From Cellulomonas aerilata (GTDB taxonomy: Bacteria > Actinomycetota > Actinomycetes > Actinomycetales > Cellulomonadaceae), in assembly GCF_007991755.1 (NCBI RefSeq), contig NZ_BJYY01000001.1, positions 62,001 to 126,000 of the forward strand: a DNA stretch of 64,000 nt. The letters run 5' to 3'. Of this stretch, positions 1 through 8,797 are shown piece by piece. Under the pieces are notes generated by a model. The model ran no database searches. It was given only the letters and a program-made list of their open reading frames with translations, and was not told the origin of the DNA. The first letter of the stretch is position 1; each line of letters begins with the position of its first letter. Both the position numbers and the translations under genes were made by a program.

Positions 1-2
1 CG

Positions 3-707
3 AACCCGCCGTTCAATGACGACGATTGGCGCGGCGAACGACTGCGCAAGGACGCGCGATGGCAATACGGCACCCCTCCGGTCGGCAACGCCAACTTTGC
101 TTGGATGCAGCACATGCTGCACCACCTCTCACCCGTCGGCACCATGGCGACTGTTCTGTCCAACATCTCGCTGTCATCAAAGCAGGGCGGCGAAGGAGAG
201 ATCCGTAAAACTCTGCTTGAAGCGGACCTAGTGGAGTGCATCGTTGCTTTACCACCCCAACTGTTCTTCGGAACACCGATCCCGTCTTGCCTTTGGTTCC
301 TCACCAAAGACAAGACCGGACGGAAAAGTCGCAAACGAAAGGGCGAGGTCTTGTTCATCGACGCTCGCCGGCTCGGGCAGATGGTTTCGCGTCGCGTAAA
401 GGAGTTCAGTAAGGAGGACGTTGCGCTAATTGCGGACACATACCATGCATGGCGAGGCACTCGTGACTCGGAGTACGCCGACGTACCGGGTTTCTGCGCG
501 ATGGCAAGCCTCACGGAAATTGAGAGCCGGGGACATGTCCTAACACCTGGGCGATACGTGGGGTCTGAGGAGGTGGAGCAGGACGACGAGCCGGTCGCAG
601 ACAAGATCGCCCGCCTCACCTTGGAGATTCGTGGAGGGTTCAAGGCGCGGGCCGAGCTTCAAGATGAAATCGTCTCGGGCCTTGACTCGTTGGTCGTGAC
701 GGAGTGA
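3..707 (+). CDS. hsdM: Type I restriction-modification DNA methyltransferase subunit M, 5' truncated by window edge
   Basis: This is the C-terminal 234 residues of the N6-adenine methyltransferase subunit of a type I restriction-modification complex. The frame is open from position 3, and its first residues give the catalytic motif IV, NPPF. They are followed by the family-typical HHLSPVGTMATVLSN and GEGEIRKTLLEADLVECIV, then the LPPQLFFGTPIP block. HsdM with HsdS modifies the host DNA and with HsdR cuts unmodified DNA. The start lies upstream of the window. The stop overlaps the hsdS GTG start by 4 bp, so the operon is translationally coupled. Codon use is noticeably less GC-rich than in the chromosome to the right, which suggests transfer. 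Confidence 0.95.
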   Translation, partial: NPPFNDDDWRGERLRKDARWQYGTPPVGNANFAWMQHMLHHLSPVGTMATVLSNISLSSKQGGEGEIRKTLLEADLVECIVALPPQLFFGTPIPSCLWFLTKDKTGRKSRKRKGEVLFIDARRLGQMVSRRVKEFSKEDVALIADTYHAWRGTRDSEYADVPGFCAMASLTEIESRGHVLTPGRYVGSEEVEQDDEPVADKIARLTLEIRGGFKARAELQDEIVSGLDSLVVTE

Positions 708-1789
708 GCACTTGGAAAGTACTCCCGTTAGGCAAGGCAACAATTTCACTGGACTGGAAGCGCGTGCCAGTAAAGGCCTCCGAACGAGTCGCTGGCCCAT
801 ATCCGTACTACGGCGCCTCGGGCATCGTGGATCACGTTGATGGCTTCCTGTTCGATGAACTCAGCCTGCTCGTGTCGGAGGATGGCGAAAATCTGCGGTC
901 GCGAAAGACCCCAATTGCCTTCTTGGCTAACGGCAAGTATTGGGTCAACAACCACGCACACGTCCTGCGAGCAGCGACCGGGCACGACATCCGGTTCATC
1001 CATTACGCGATGCAGGTTACCGATATCTCGGGCTATCTCACCGGATCGACTCAACCAAAACTAACTGCCGGCTCCCTGGCAGAAATACCGCTCAACGCCC
1101 CGGCACTGGAAGAGCAACAACACATTGCGGACCTGTTGTCCGCGATGGACGGACTTATCGCGCAGAACCGCGCGCTTATCGATCACATGCGCACACTGGC
1201 GACGGAACTCGTGGGCCTTGCGACTCGCGACACAAGCCTCGGCTCGTTGTCGCGCCCCTACACCGGTAAGCAAATCAGGCCGCTCGGTCCGACGGAGCAT
1301 TACTCTCTTCTCGCCTTCGACAACGAGGCCACACCGGATCTAGTAGACGGCGAATCTATCAAAAGTGGCAAGTTGCCGCTAAGTGAACCGATGGTACTCG
1401 TGTCACGTCTCAACCCGAAGACTGCGCGAAGTTGGATGGTGTATCCCGGCCCGGGGGCAGTTTGCTCGACGGAGTTTGTGCCACTGCTCGGGGATGAAGC
1501 TTCGGTTGAGGAAATATGGGCCGCCACCGCCCGCGATGACTTCTGGGATCAGATGAGGTCTCGAGTGACTGGGACAACGGGAAGTCACCAGCGTGTCGAC
1601 CGCGAGGACGCGCTCTCTATCGCTGTTCCCGATGTGCGGACCCTGGCCGCACATGTCCGCGAGGAAGTCGTCAGACTGGTGCGAGGAATCCAACAACTAC
1701 GTGAGGAGATCGAGAGCACCGTGCGCGCACGAGATGAACTGCTTCCTCACCTAGTTGCTGGCACAATTGAAATCGAGACAGTCGCATGA
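704..1789 (+). CDS. hsdS: Type I restriction-modification specificity subunit S
   Basis: HsdS (361 aa) is the DNA-recognition subunit, which directs both methylation and cleavage to a bipartite target. The layout fits the family: a first target-recognition domain at about residues 1-125, a conserved helix (LEEQQHIADLLSAMDGLI, about 127-145) leading into a spacer coiled coil, a second target-recognition domain at about 170-310, and a C-terminal coiled coil ending near ARDELLPHLVAGTIEIE. It starts with GTG inside the hsdM stop (GTGA) and ends in ATGA with hsdR. Target sequences of HsdS proteins are not predictable by eye. Full length for the family, with no sign of decay. Confidence 0.94.
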   Translation: MSTWKVLPLGKATISLDWKRVPVKASERVAGPYPYYGASGIVDHVDGFLFDELSLLVSEDGENLRSRKTPIAFLANGKYWVNNHAHVLRAATGHDIRFIHYAMQVTDISGYLTGSTQPKLTAGSLAEIPLNAPALEEQQHIADLLSAMDGLIAQNRALIDHMRTLATELVGLATRDTSLGSLSRPYTGKQIRPLGPTEHYSLLAFDNEATPDLVDGESIKSGKLPLSEPMVLVSRLNPKTARSWMVYPGPGAVCSTEFVPLLGDEASVEEIWAATARDDFWDQMRSRVTGTTGSHQRVDREDALSIAVPDVRTLAAHVREEVVRLVRGIQQLREEIESTVRARDELLPHLVAGTIEIETVA

Positions 1790-4700
1790 GGACAGGGATG
1801 ATCGAAGACGACCTTGAGCAACTGGTGCTAGAGACGTTGTCAGACCTCGGCTGGGACACGGTTTACGGGCCAACGATCGCACCGCTCCTGGCGGATGAAG
1901 TAGCTGGACCGGGGCGCAATCCCGAGCGGCTCGACTACCGGGAGACCGTTCTGATCGGGCGCCTTCGCCAGGCGGTAGCTGACCTCAACCCGGACCTGCC
2001 AACCGAGGCGGTCGAAGACGTGATCCAAACGGTCACGCGAGCCGAATCGCCCGTGGTCGAGTCAGAGAACTGGCGGGCTTATCGGCTCCTGACCGACGGA
2101 GTCGCCGTTGAGTACCGTGACGCAGCGGGCGAGCTCGCCTCTACGCGGGCGCGCCTCGTCGACTGGGAAGATGTATCGAATAACGACACGATTGCAGTCA
2201 ATCAGTTTACGATCGACGGGCCGAAGCGGCAGCGCCGCCCGGACATTGTTCTTTTCGTCAACGGTCTCCCAGTTGCGCTGTTCGAGTTAAAACGTCCCGG
2301 CAAACCGTACGCAAAGATTCAAGGCGCTTGGCGACAGGTGCAAACCTATAGGTCTCAGGTCCCCGACATCTTCGCATGGAACCAGGCCACAGTGATTTCC
2401 GATGGCATCCAGGCCCGCGTGGGGTCATTCTCTGCAGATTGGGAGCATTTCGCGCCCTGGAAGACCATTGACGGTGCAGGCCTTGCGAGCGCAGCACTAC
2501 CTCAAATTGAGGTTCTTGTAGAAGGCCTGTTCCGCCAGGACGTCTTCTTCGACTGGGTTCGCAATTACATCGCCACCTATGGCGACGGGGAAAAGACCAT
2601 CAAGAAAGTCGCCAAGTACCATCAGTACTGGGCGGTCCGCAAGGCCGTCGACTGCACCCTCCAAGCGGTCGCGGGCGACGGACGCATCGGCGTGGTCTGG
2701 CACACCCAGGGGTCCGGAAAGTCGTTAGAGATGGCGTTCTACGCGGGCCGCGTGATGACCCACCCCGAAATGCAAAATCCGACGATCTTGGTACTAACGG
2801 ACCGCAACGACCTTGACGACCAACTCCTCGATGAAACGTTCGCGGCGAGCAAGTTGGGATCGCCACTTCCCGAGATGCCAGTTCAGGCCGGCTCCCGCGC
2901 GGAGTTGAAGGCAATCTTGGCGGGCCGATTGTCGGGTGGTATCGTCTTCTCGACAATTCAGAAATTCGGAGTGTCGCGCGAGGAGAAGGAGTCCGGTCGT
3001 GGCTTCCCCACGCTCTCCGAGCGCAGGAATATCGTTGTGCTCGTCGATGAAGCGCACCGATCGAACTACGACTTAATCGACGGATTCGCGCGCCACTTGC
3101 GGGACGCGCTCCCCAACGCATCGTTTATCGGGTTCACGGGAACCCCTATTGAGGAGAGCGACCGGTCAACACGGGCGATCTTCGGTGAATACATCGACAC
3201 CTATGACATGACTCAAGCGCAGCAAGACGGTGCCACGGTTAAGGTGTATTACGAGCCGCGCCTCGCGAAAGTCGAACTCCCGGATGAGGTGCGAGACAGC
3301 CTGGACGACGAGTTCGTGAAGGCAGTCTCGGGGGCAGAAGAGGACCTCAGCGAAAGACTCAAGGGCCGCTGGGCACAGGTCGAGGCCATTGTTGGGTCGG
3401 ACAAGCGCCTTCGACAGTTGGCCAGCGACATCGTGGACCACTGGGAAGGTCGCCGCGGAGTCCTGGCCGGGAAGGCGATGATCGTGACGATGTCCCGCCG
3501 CATCGCGGTGGAGCTACACGACCACATCGTCACACTCAGGCCCGAGTGGCATACAGATGACGACAAGACGGGCGTCATAAAGGTCGTTATGACGGGAGAC
3601 GCCACGGACCCCGCCGAGTTCCAACCGCATATCCGCAGCAAGCGTGATCGTAACGCGATAAAGGACCGAGCGTGCGATCCGAACGATTCGCTGGAGTTAG
3701 TCATCGTCCGCGACTTGTGGCTGACCGGGTTCGATTCACCGCCCATGCACACGATGTACACCGACAAGCCGATGAAGGGCGCGTCGCTGATGCAGGCCAT
3801 CACACGCGTCAATCGAACCTTTCGCGACAAGCCGGCAGGTCTGGTGGTCGACTATATTGGCATCGCCGAGGATCTCAAGAACGCACTCAAGACTTACACT
3901 CGGCGAGACCATGAGAACCGTGCTGCAGGCGATGACGTACGGGTCGAGGCAATACCCGCGCTACTGGTAGAGCATGATGTGATAGTTGGAATCCTCGCGG
4001 GCTTCGATTGGGCCACGATGCTTGCGGCCCATACCTCGAAGGCCTATCTACGCGCGATCGCCGCAACCGTCAACTACCTTTTGGAATCCGACCGTGGTGA
4101 GGACGACGAGGGTGGAGCTGGCGAGTTCGACTCGGAAGGCGAAGTGCCCAGTCTCAAGAAGCGGTTCATGGCGCATGTTGGACGGCTGACCCGACTGTTT
4201 CGCATCGTCTCGACATCCGAGGAGGCGACAACGATCCGCGATGATGTCGCATTCTTCGAAGCCGTTCGTTCATCCATCGCTAAGATCGAAGGCGTGGACC
4301 GTGAAGGGCCCGATACCGATGCTCAGGTAGAGACGGCGATCAAGCAACTTGTTAGTGAACATGTAGCGGGCACGGGTGTCATCGACCTGTATGGCGAAGC
4401 TGGTATGGAGCAGCCTGACCTGTCTGTCATCGACGACAAGTTCATGGCGCGCTTCCAAGAGTCGGACCAGAAGAACCTCCAGTTGGAGTTGCTGCGACGC
4501 CTGATCTCGAAGGAGTTGAGGGCTGTGGGTAGACGGAACGTGGTCGCAGAGCGCAAGTTTTCCGAAATGCTCTCGGACTCCATGAACCGCTACCAAAATC
4601 GAAGTCTGGACACCGCGCAGGTGGTGGCGGAACTGTTCGCGCTAGCTCAGGCACTTAAGAGCGAACAAGACCGCGGCGAAGCGACGGGACTCGACGAGGA

Positions 4701-4968
4701 CGAGTTGGCCTTTTATGACGCTATTCGAACCAACGCGTCGGCAGTGAGCCTTCTCGAGGACACCGTGATGCGTCAGATCGCTCATGAACTGACGGAGATC
4801 GTGCGTCGCGACGCGAAGACGGACTGGAGCGTGAAGGAACAGGTTCGCGCCAAACTGCGATCGACTATCAAGCGTCTGCTGCTTCGGCACGGGTACCCGC
4901 CCGACAAGGAGCCGGCGGCGACCGACCTTATCTTGCGTCAGGCCGCTCTGGTCGCCTCCAAGCAGTGA
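1786..4968 (+). CDS. hsdR: Type I restriction endonuclease subunit R
   Basis: HsdR (1060 aa) is the ATP-dependent translocase and nuclease of the complex. The PD-(D/E)XK nuclease lies at about residues 150-172 (RRPDIVLFVNGLPVALFELK, with the D and ExK present). Superfamily 2 helicase motifs follow: Walker A QGSGKS near residue 306, VDEAH near 420-424 and FTGTP near 448. A helical C-terminal region that contacts HsdM completes it. The length is normal for the family. The start ATG overlaps the hsdS stop by 4 bp, so all three subunits form one operon. All key motifs are intact, so the system is probably active if the unseen hsdM start is intact. Confidence 0.95.
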   Translation: MRTGMIEDDLEQLVLETLSDLGWDTVYGPTIAPLLADEVAGPGRNPERLDYRETVLIGRLRQAVADLNPDLPTEAVEDVIQTVTRAESPVVESENWRAYRLLTDGVAVEYRDAAGELASTRARLVDWEDVSNNDTIAVNQFTIDGPKRQRRPDIVLFVNGLPVALFELKRPGKPYAKIQGAWRQVQTYRSQVPDIFAWNQATVISDGIQARVGSFSADWEHFAPWKTIDGAGLASAALPQIEVLVEGLFRQDVFFDWVRNYIATYGDGEKTIKKVAKYHQYWAVRKAVDCTLQAVAGDGRIGVVWHTQGSGKSLEMAFYAGRVMTHPEMQNPTILVLTDRNDLDDQLLDETFAASKLGSPLPEMPVQAGSRAELKAILAGRLSGGIVFSTIQKFGVSREEKESGRGFPTLSERRNIVVLVDEAHRSNYDLIDGFARHLRDALPNASFIGFTGTPIEESDRSTRAIFGEYIDTYDMTQAQQDGATVKVYYEPRLAKVELPDEVRDSLDDEFVKAVSGAEEDLSERLKGRWAQVEAIVGSDKRLRQLASDIVDHWEGRRGVLAGKAMIVTMSRRIAVELHDHIVTLRPEWHTDDDKTGVIKVVMTGDATDPAEFQPHIRSKRDRNAIKDRACDPNDSLELVIVRDLWLTGFDSPPMHTMYTDKPMKGASLMQAITRVNRTFRDKPAGLVVDYIGIAEDLKNALKTYTRRDHENRAAGDDVRVEAIPALLVEHDVIVGILAGFDWATMLAAHTSKAYLRAIAATVNYLLESDRGEDDEGGAGEFDSEGEVPSLKKRFMAHVGRLTRLFRIVSTSEEATTIRDDVAFFEAVRSSIAKIEGVDREGPDTDAQVETAIKQLVSEHVAGTGVIDLYGEAGMEQPDLSVIDDKFMARFQESDQKNLQLELLRRLISKELRAVGRRNVVAERKFSEMLSDSMNRYQNRSLDTAQVVAELFALAQALKSEQDRGEATGLDEDELAFYDAIRTNASAVSLLEDTVMRQIAHELTEIVRRDAKTDWSVKEQVRAKLRSTIKRLLLRHGYPPDKEPAATDLILRQAALVASKQ

Positions 4969-5072
4969 CCCTTCGCCCGAAATCTCGCCAACCGACTGGC
5001 TCGGCTGCGTGCACAGCCTCCGCGCGAGAGGTCACGGCCGAGGACGGCGCGCCAGCGCCGCCCGCAGGCCGT

Positions 5073-5091
5073 GCGCCGGCGGAGCCGGCGC
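5073..5091. terminator. GC-rich hairpin downstream of hsdR, possible terminator
   Basis: This is a perfect 8-bp inverted repeat (GCGCCGGC / GCCGGCGC) with a GGA loop. There is no T-tract, which is usual in high-GC actinobacteria. It lies about 105 bases past the hsdR stop, so termination of the hsd operon is plausible but not shown. Confidence 0.4.
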
Positions 5092-5122
5092 CTTGATGTG
5101 AAAGAGGTCGACTCGGCAACCG

Positions 5123-5153
5123 GCGGATCACAGCGGATCACAGCGAGCTCACA
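5123..5153. repeat. Iterated 10-bp direct repeat upstream of hypothetical operon
   Basis: Two exact tandem copies of GCGGATCACA are followed immediately by a third, variant copy (GCGAGCTCACA). They sit about 190 bases upstream of the next start codon. Iterons of this kind can be regulator binding sites or recombination scars; nothing here decides which. Confidence 0.55.
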
Positions 5154-5341
5154 GCGGGGCGTGGTCGGGCGAGTCACGGGGACACGTGTCCGGCGGCATG
5201 ACCTTGCGCCCGGCAGGCAGTCGAGGTGCGTGGGATCGGCCGATTGGCGCCAAGCATGACGCGGGTGAGGTGTTCGCGAGACATAGGAGGCCGTCGTCAG
5301 CCATCATCGCGTAGCAGACACACCTACCGACTGGGGCATCG

Positions 5342-5749
5342 ATGACCGAGCATGTCACGATCGAGGGCCACTCCTACGTCGTAAAGAGCGATCACCGAGA
5401 CGGCACAGCGCTGAAGTCGCAGTGGACCGTCCCGGTCCCCGACGAGCACGAGGCGTTCCGGACCTCGGTCGTGAATTCGTGGCATCGCGCTGGAAGCGGT
5501 TGGGGCTTGCACCTCGATCAGGATTCCGTTGCCAAACTCGGCGAGAGCGCGCGGGCGTATGGCAGCGCGGCCGATCTCTACGTTGCTTTCTTTCAGCTGG
5601 GCGACATCTGCCACGGGTACCCTTCGGACCCGCTTCGCAGCAGCCGCGAGATCCCTCCGGCACATGTCCAGAGAGACTGGCTGGACCGCAACCTTTTGAG
5701 GCCAGCCACTGTGCGGAAGATCGGCAGAGGCCTTCGATGCAAGCCCTAG
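5342..5749 (+). CDS. Hypothetical protein, first gene of an overlapping pair
   Basis: I do not recognise this 135-residue protein. It starts with ATG after the hsdR intergenic gap and ends 13 bases inside the following gene, so the two are probably cotranslated. There is no signal peptide or membrane segment. The middle part (about residues 70-100) includes SAADLYVAFFQLGDICHGYP, which looks like one or two helices of a folded domain. Composition resembles the neighbouring restriction genes rather than the chromosome to the right. Its position directly after a type I restriction operon suggests an accessory or defence role, which is inference only. Confidence 0.7.
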   Translation: MTEHVTIEGHSYVVKSDHRDGTALKSQWTVPVPDEHEAFRTSVVNSWHRAGSGWGLHLDQDSVAKLGESARAYGSAADLYVAFFQLGDICHGYPSDPLRSSREIPPAHVQRDWLDRNLLRPATVRKIGRGLRCKP

Positions 5750-6918
5750 AGCTACGCATACCTGGGAACTACTGGGACTCCCTTCTGTATGACGGCGTCC
5801 TTTACCTATTCACGCGATCTGGCGAGATTAGGGCTCACAACTGGGACCAGCTGGTTGCGTCCGTCGCGTGGAGTGACGATACAAGGCCGCTAGCGATGCA
5901 GTTTCTAACGCGAGGGAAGGCGTGGTACTCGGCCGAACTGCAAGCGGTTCTACGAAGTCCCACGACAGCAGCCCATTTTGAGCGACTCGTGAGCGAGCTG
6001 ACTAAAACGCGAAGGAGCGTCACACATGACGCCCTGCGAAAATCGCTCTCAAAGTCTGCGGCTTCGCCGCTATACCCGCATTCTGACGTCGAGACGTACG
6101 CGAACAACGTGTTCATGTCCGGACCGGAGGGCGTCTACCAGGGCGCACTCGGCACGAAGGTAGATTACGACTTCGCGAGAGTACTCGACGCGCCCGCGCT
6201 CCGCGTAGCGGCAAGTTACCGCAGGCTGGCCGTAGCTGCAGGCTCGGAGGGGCTTCTCGAGAAGCCTCTAGCGACTCGTCGACGGGACTACGAAGGGGAC
6301 GATTCGCGGCTCCTTAGCGAGCGATATGCTCAGAGTTGCAGTTGGGCGCGTTTCGACGTCGTTGCAAGTTCTCACCGTGGGGATCTGGGATATCTTGTTG
6401 CTTTCACCAAGCCGGAGCGCGACCGAACCGCCCCAGACGAGGGCCGAGATCTGATCGGCGTGGTGAATGCCCGGGCGCTGTTCGATCGTCCGAGGGGCTA
6501 TATGTTCGCAGCCGGTGATCAATTGATCCTTGTTCACGAGTCTGGTGTGGATCTCGAATCGTGGAACCCGTTCCGACGCAGGGAAGGGTATGGTGCGGAC
6601 GTTGAGAGATCGGTAGTCGGGCGTCGTACGTTCTCCCGGAAGGGATTCACCCAAGGGGTACTCGACGCCGGCGGATCTGTTTTCGGCATCGTGGTCGAAC
6701 ATGACAACGACCTGGAAGTCCTTGCAAGCGATGGCACCTCAAAGCGACTACCCGAACCTGTCAACTGGCGATGCTTTCCACGGTCGGCCCGCTACGTGAA
6801 CCACCTTCACGTCACCTACGACGACCATGTGCGGATCTACGCGTACGTACACGACTACTTCTTGCGTGGTGAGCGAGGGCCAGCGACCGGCAAGCCAAAG
6901 CAGGTTGTGCTCGCTTGA
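5737..6918 (+). CDS. Hypothetical protein, second gene of the pair
   Basis: This 393-residue protein is not one I recognise. The reading frame stays open upstream, but the ATG at 5737 (MQALELRIPGNYWDSLLYDG) is the first start that follows a purine-rich stretch and overlaps the previous gene by only 13 bp, so I chose it. Short beta-rich, propeller-like segments (for example YDGVLYLFTRSGEIRAHNW near the N-terminus and HLHVTYDDHVRIYAYVHDYF near the C-terminus) suggest a mostly beta fold. No signal peptide or transmembrane helix is visible. It probably acts together with the 135-residue partner, and the pair is a candidate two-gene accessory system. Confidence 0.72.
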   Translation: MQALELRIPGNYWDSLLYDGVLYLFTRSGEIRAHNWDQLVASVAWSDDTRPLAMQFLTRGKAWYSAELQAVLRSPTTAAHFERLVSELTKTRRSVTHDALRKSLSKSAASPLYPHSDVETYANNVFMSGPEGVYQGALGTKVDYDFARVLDAPALRVAASYRRLAVAAGSEGLLEKPLATRRRDYEGDDSRLLSERYAQSCSWARFDVVASSHRGDLGYLVAFTKPERDRTAPDEGRDLIGVVNARALFDRPRGYMFAAGDQLILVHESGVDLESWNPFRRREGYGADVERSVVGRRTFSRKGFTQGVLDAGGSVFGIVVEHDNDLEVLASDGTSKRLPEPVNWRCFPRSARYVNHLHVTYDDHVRIYAYVHDYFLRGERGPATGKPKQVVLA

Positions 6919-6987
6919 TCGCGTCGTTTCGTTGTGCCGCCTCCGGTTGCCCTGCCCGACCGCGGCCCGGCCCGACGTGGCGCCCCG

Positions 6988-8100
6988 GTGAGTGATACTG
7001 GACTGGTGCCTCCTCTCATCCGTACGGTCCCTCCGGAGACCGAGCACACGCGCAGCTTCCGAACGCATGCCGCGTACCAGTCCGCTTTCCGCGCGCTCGC
7101 CTTCGGCGGGCGCTCGAGGGGTAGGGAGCACTACCTACCCGAGTTGGCCGAGCGGGCGGTAAGCGCGTTCAGTGGTCGGGTGAAGCCGCTGACGCCCGAC
7201 AAGCTCGTAGATCTCAAGACGATCCGAGCGTGTCTTCATCGGGCCTGGGGCACGGAGGCCATCCTGTGCACGACTGTGGGATTGAGCAGTGGCGCCGATA
7301 TGACGCGATTGACTCTCGCCTGGGGTTCAGTGCAGACCTACTACGCGAGTTATAACGCCGTGCAAGCCTTACAAGTCGCGAGTGGCAAAACTCGCACAGA
7401 GGAGCACCACCTAACTCAGCGGGAGAACGTCGACTTGTGGGTCAATCGTCGCCAGATGACCCTTGCGCCATGGTCGCTCGCCGCTGCAGAACCCGGGGCG
7501 AGGTTGACTTGCACTAGCGGCTTCCTGAACGGGCCTGGCCGGGCGTTGGACCTGTCTCTGCACCCTTGGGCGGTTCCAGTTCCGGGTCAGGAGTGGGACT
7601 TGGCCGGGAAGGCGCTTCGGTCGACAAGAGAGGATGCGGTCGAGGAGGCCTGGAAGCGCGAGCGCGAGCAGAAACGGAAGGCGCGTCGACGTGCCTGGAC
7701 CACTGAAGAGGAGGCGCGCCTCGACGCTGGCCGGAAACCGCGAAAAGGCGGACCCCCCGCCGGTCTGCCGCAGTTGACACCCGCGGAGAAGTTGGACGTC
7801 CGACGCCGCGTTCGGCCTTTCACTCTACTGGACTACCTCTTCCGGCTGCGGATTAAGGCGAACTACATCGACGTTGATGTCTTTAGCCAAGGTCCCGACA
7901 GCGATCATGCCGCGACGGCTTTCGCTTGGGGGATGCAGGATCTGGTAAGCGCGACGCTCCTGGTCCACGAGATGAGGCTCAGCATGCTTCTCGGGCCTAA
8001 ATGGGTGTTGGAGGAAGCCGACGGGTGGATTGCCGACCATAGAGGGCTGCCGGCATCTGAGGGCGTAGCCGCGCGACGCGCGATCCTGGCTGCCTTGTAA
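6988..8100 (+). CDS. Hypothetical protein with HEPN-like helical features
   Basis: This 370-residue protein is unknown to me. The start is uncertain: GTG at 6988 is preferred because the extension up to GTG 6934 reads like non-coding DNA. The N-terminal third has a helix with TYYASYNAVQALQVASG, and the C-terminal part has LRIKANYIDVDVFSQG followed by a long helix. Both resemble the helical pattern of HEPN or abortive-infection proteins. Between them lies a very basic stretch (about residues 215-260) that could bind nucleic acid. It is about 70 bp downstream of, and co-oriented with, the hypothetical pair. The HEPN link is an inference from the pattern, not a motif match. Confidence 0.68.
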   Translation: MSDTGLVPPLIRTVPPETEHTRSFRTHAAYQSAFRALAFGGRSRGREHYLPELAERAVSAFSGRVKPLTPDKLVDLKTIRACLHRAWGTEAILCTTVGLSSGADMTRLTLAWGSVQTYYASYNAVQALQVASGKTRTEEHHLTQRENVDLWVNRRQMTLAPWSLAAAEPGARLTCTSGFLNGPGRALDLSLHPWAVPVPGQEWDLAGKALRSTREDAVEEAWKREREQKRKARRRAWTTEEEARLDAGRKPRKGGPPAGLPQLTPAEKLDVRRRVRPFTLLDYLFRLRIKANYIDVDVFSQGPDSDHAATAFAWGMQDLVSATLLVHEMRLSMLLGPKWVLEEADGWIADHRGLPASEGVAARRAILAAL

Positions 8101-8186
8101 GCCGTCCGTCGGCGGGCGACACGTTGGTGGACAGCGTCGGGCGCCGACGAGTAGGTGCAGCTCCCCGTGCGGTGCATAGTTGTCGC

Positions 8187-8606
8187 ATGGCAACGAACAC
8201 GGGCGGCCGCGATGCGGTCGAGTGGGACGCGATGGTCGACACAGCGGTCAGGTTCCTGGAGGAGCAAGCTCGCCTGCGCCGGACGGTATCTTACACAGAG
8301 GTCAATAGTGCGATCGCTCGTCGCGGAGGTCATCGCGCGTTTGATTTTGATCATGACGGTGAGCGCGGCGCAATGGGCGAGTTGCTGGGTGACGTGACGC
8401 GGAAACGGTACGAAGCTTCGGGAGCGATGCTTTCGGCGATCGTTATTTATCTCAACGAGAATGACGCGGGCCCGGGCTTTTATCGCTTCGCTGCGACGCT
8501 CGGGCTGCTGCCGTCCGGAGCATCGAAAGATCAAAGATTGACCTTTTGGCTGGGCCAGGTGGGTCGCATCCATGACCACTACGAGCGTGGCCGGATCGTC
8601 GACTGA
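8187..8606 (+). CDS. Hypothetical small cytosolic protein
   Basis: I do not recognise this 139-residue protein. The ATG at 8187 (MATNTGGRDAVEWDAMVDTA) is preferred over an upstream in-frame GTG because the extension lacks coding character. It appears to be a mixed alpha/beta cytosolic domain with no membrane segment; SYTEVNSAIARRGGHRAFDF and GAMLSAIVIYLNEN stand out. It is the last gene of the low-GC island before the integrative-element remnant. Confidence 0.65.
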   Translation: MATNTGGRDAVEWDAMVDTAVRFLEEQARLRRTVSYTEVNSAIARRGGHRAFDFDHDGERGAMGELLGDVTRKRYEASGAMLSAIVIYLNENDAGPGFYRFAATLGLLPSGASKDQRLTFWLGQVGRIHDHYERGRIVD

Positions 8607-8797
8607 GTCGAGAGCGAAACCTTCAGCACCATGGGCTCATCACCTCTCTGGCTGGTCAGGACCAGACGACAGCGACGTGGTGGCACGGGTCGCGGGGACC
8701 AGCCGTGGGGCGTCCGTGGTCCTGCCCCGGAGGCAGGTCCTCGTCTTGGACACGGGGCTGTCGGCGCGACGCGTGCTCTTCTGGCTAGGGTTGCCTC

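Larger units (their letters stand above)
4969..5341. other. Intergenic region between hsdR and a hypothetical gene pair
   Basis: These 373 bases have no convincing gene. They hold a GC-rich hairpin about 100 bases after hsdR and, further on, an iterated 10-bp direct repeat. Base composition rises locally in the hairpin area and falls again before the next gene. I see no tRNA-like or att-like sequence here. Confidence 0.6.

Noticed and set aside
8607-8797. Possible promoter or att site before the HD-FtsK gene
   Set aside because: I saw no repeat of the tRNA-Arg 3' end and no clear -10/-35 pair; the 191 bases remain unassigned.
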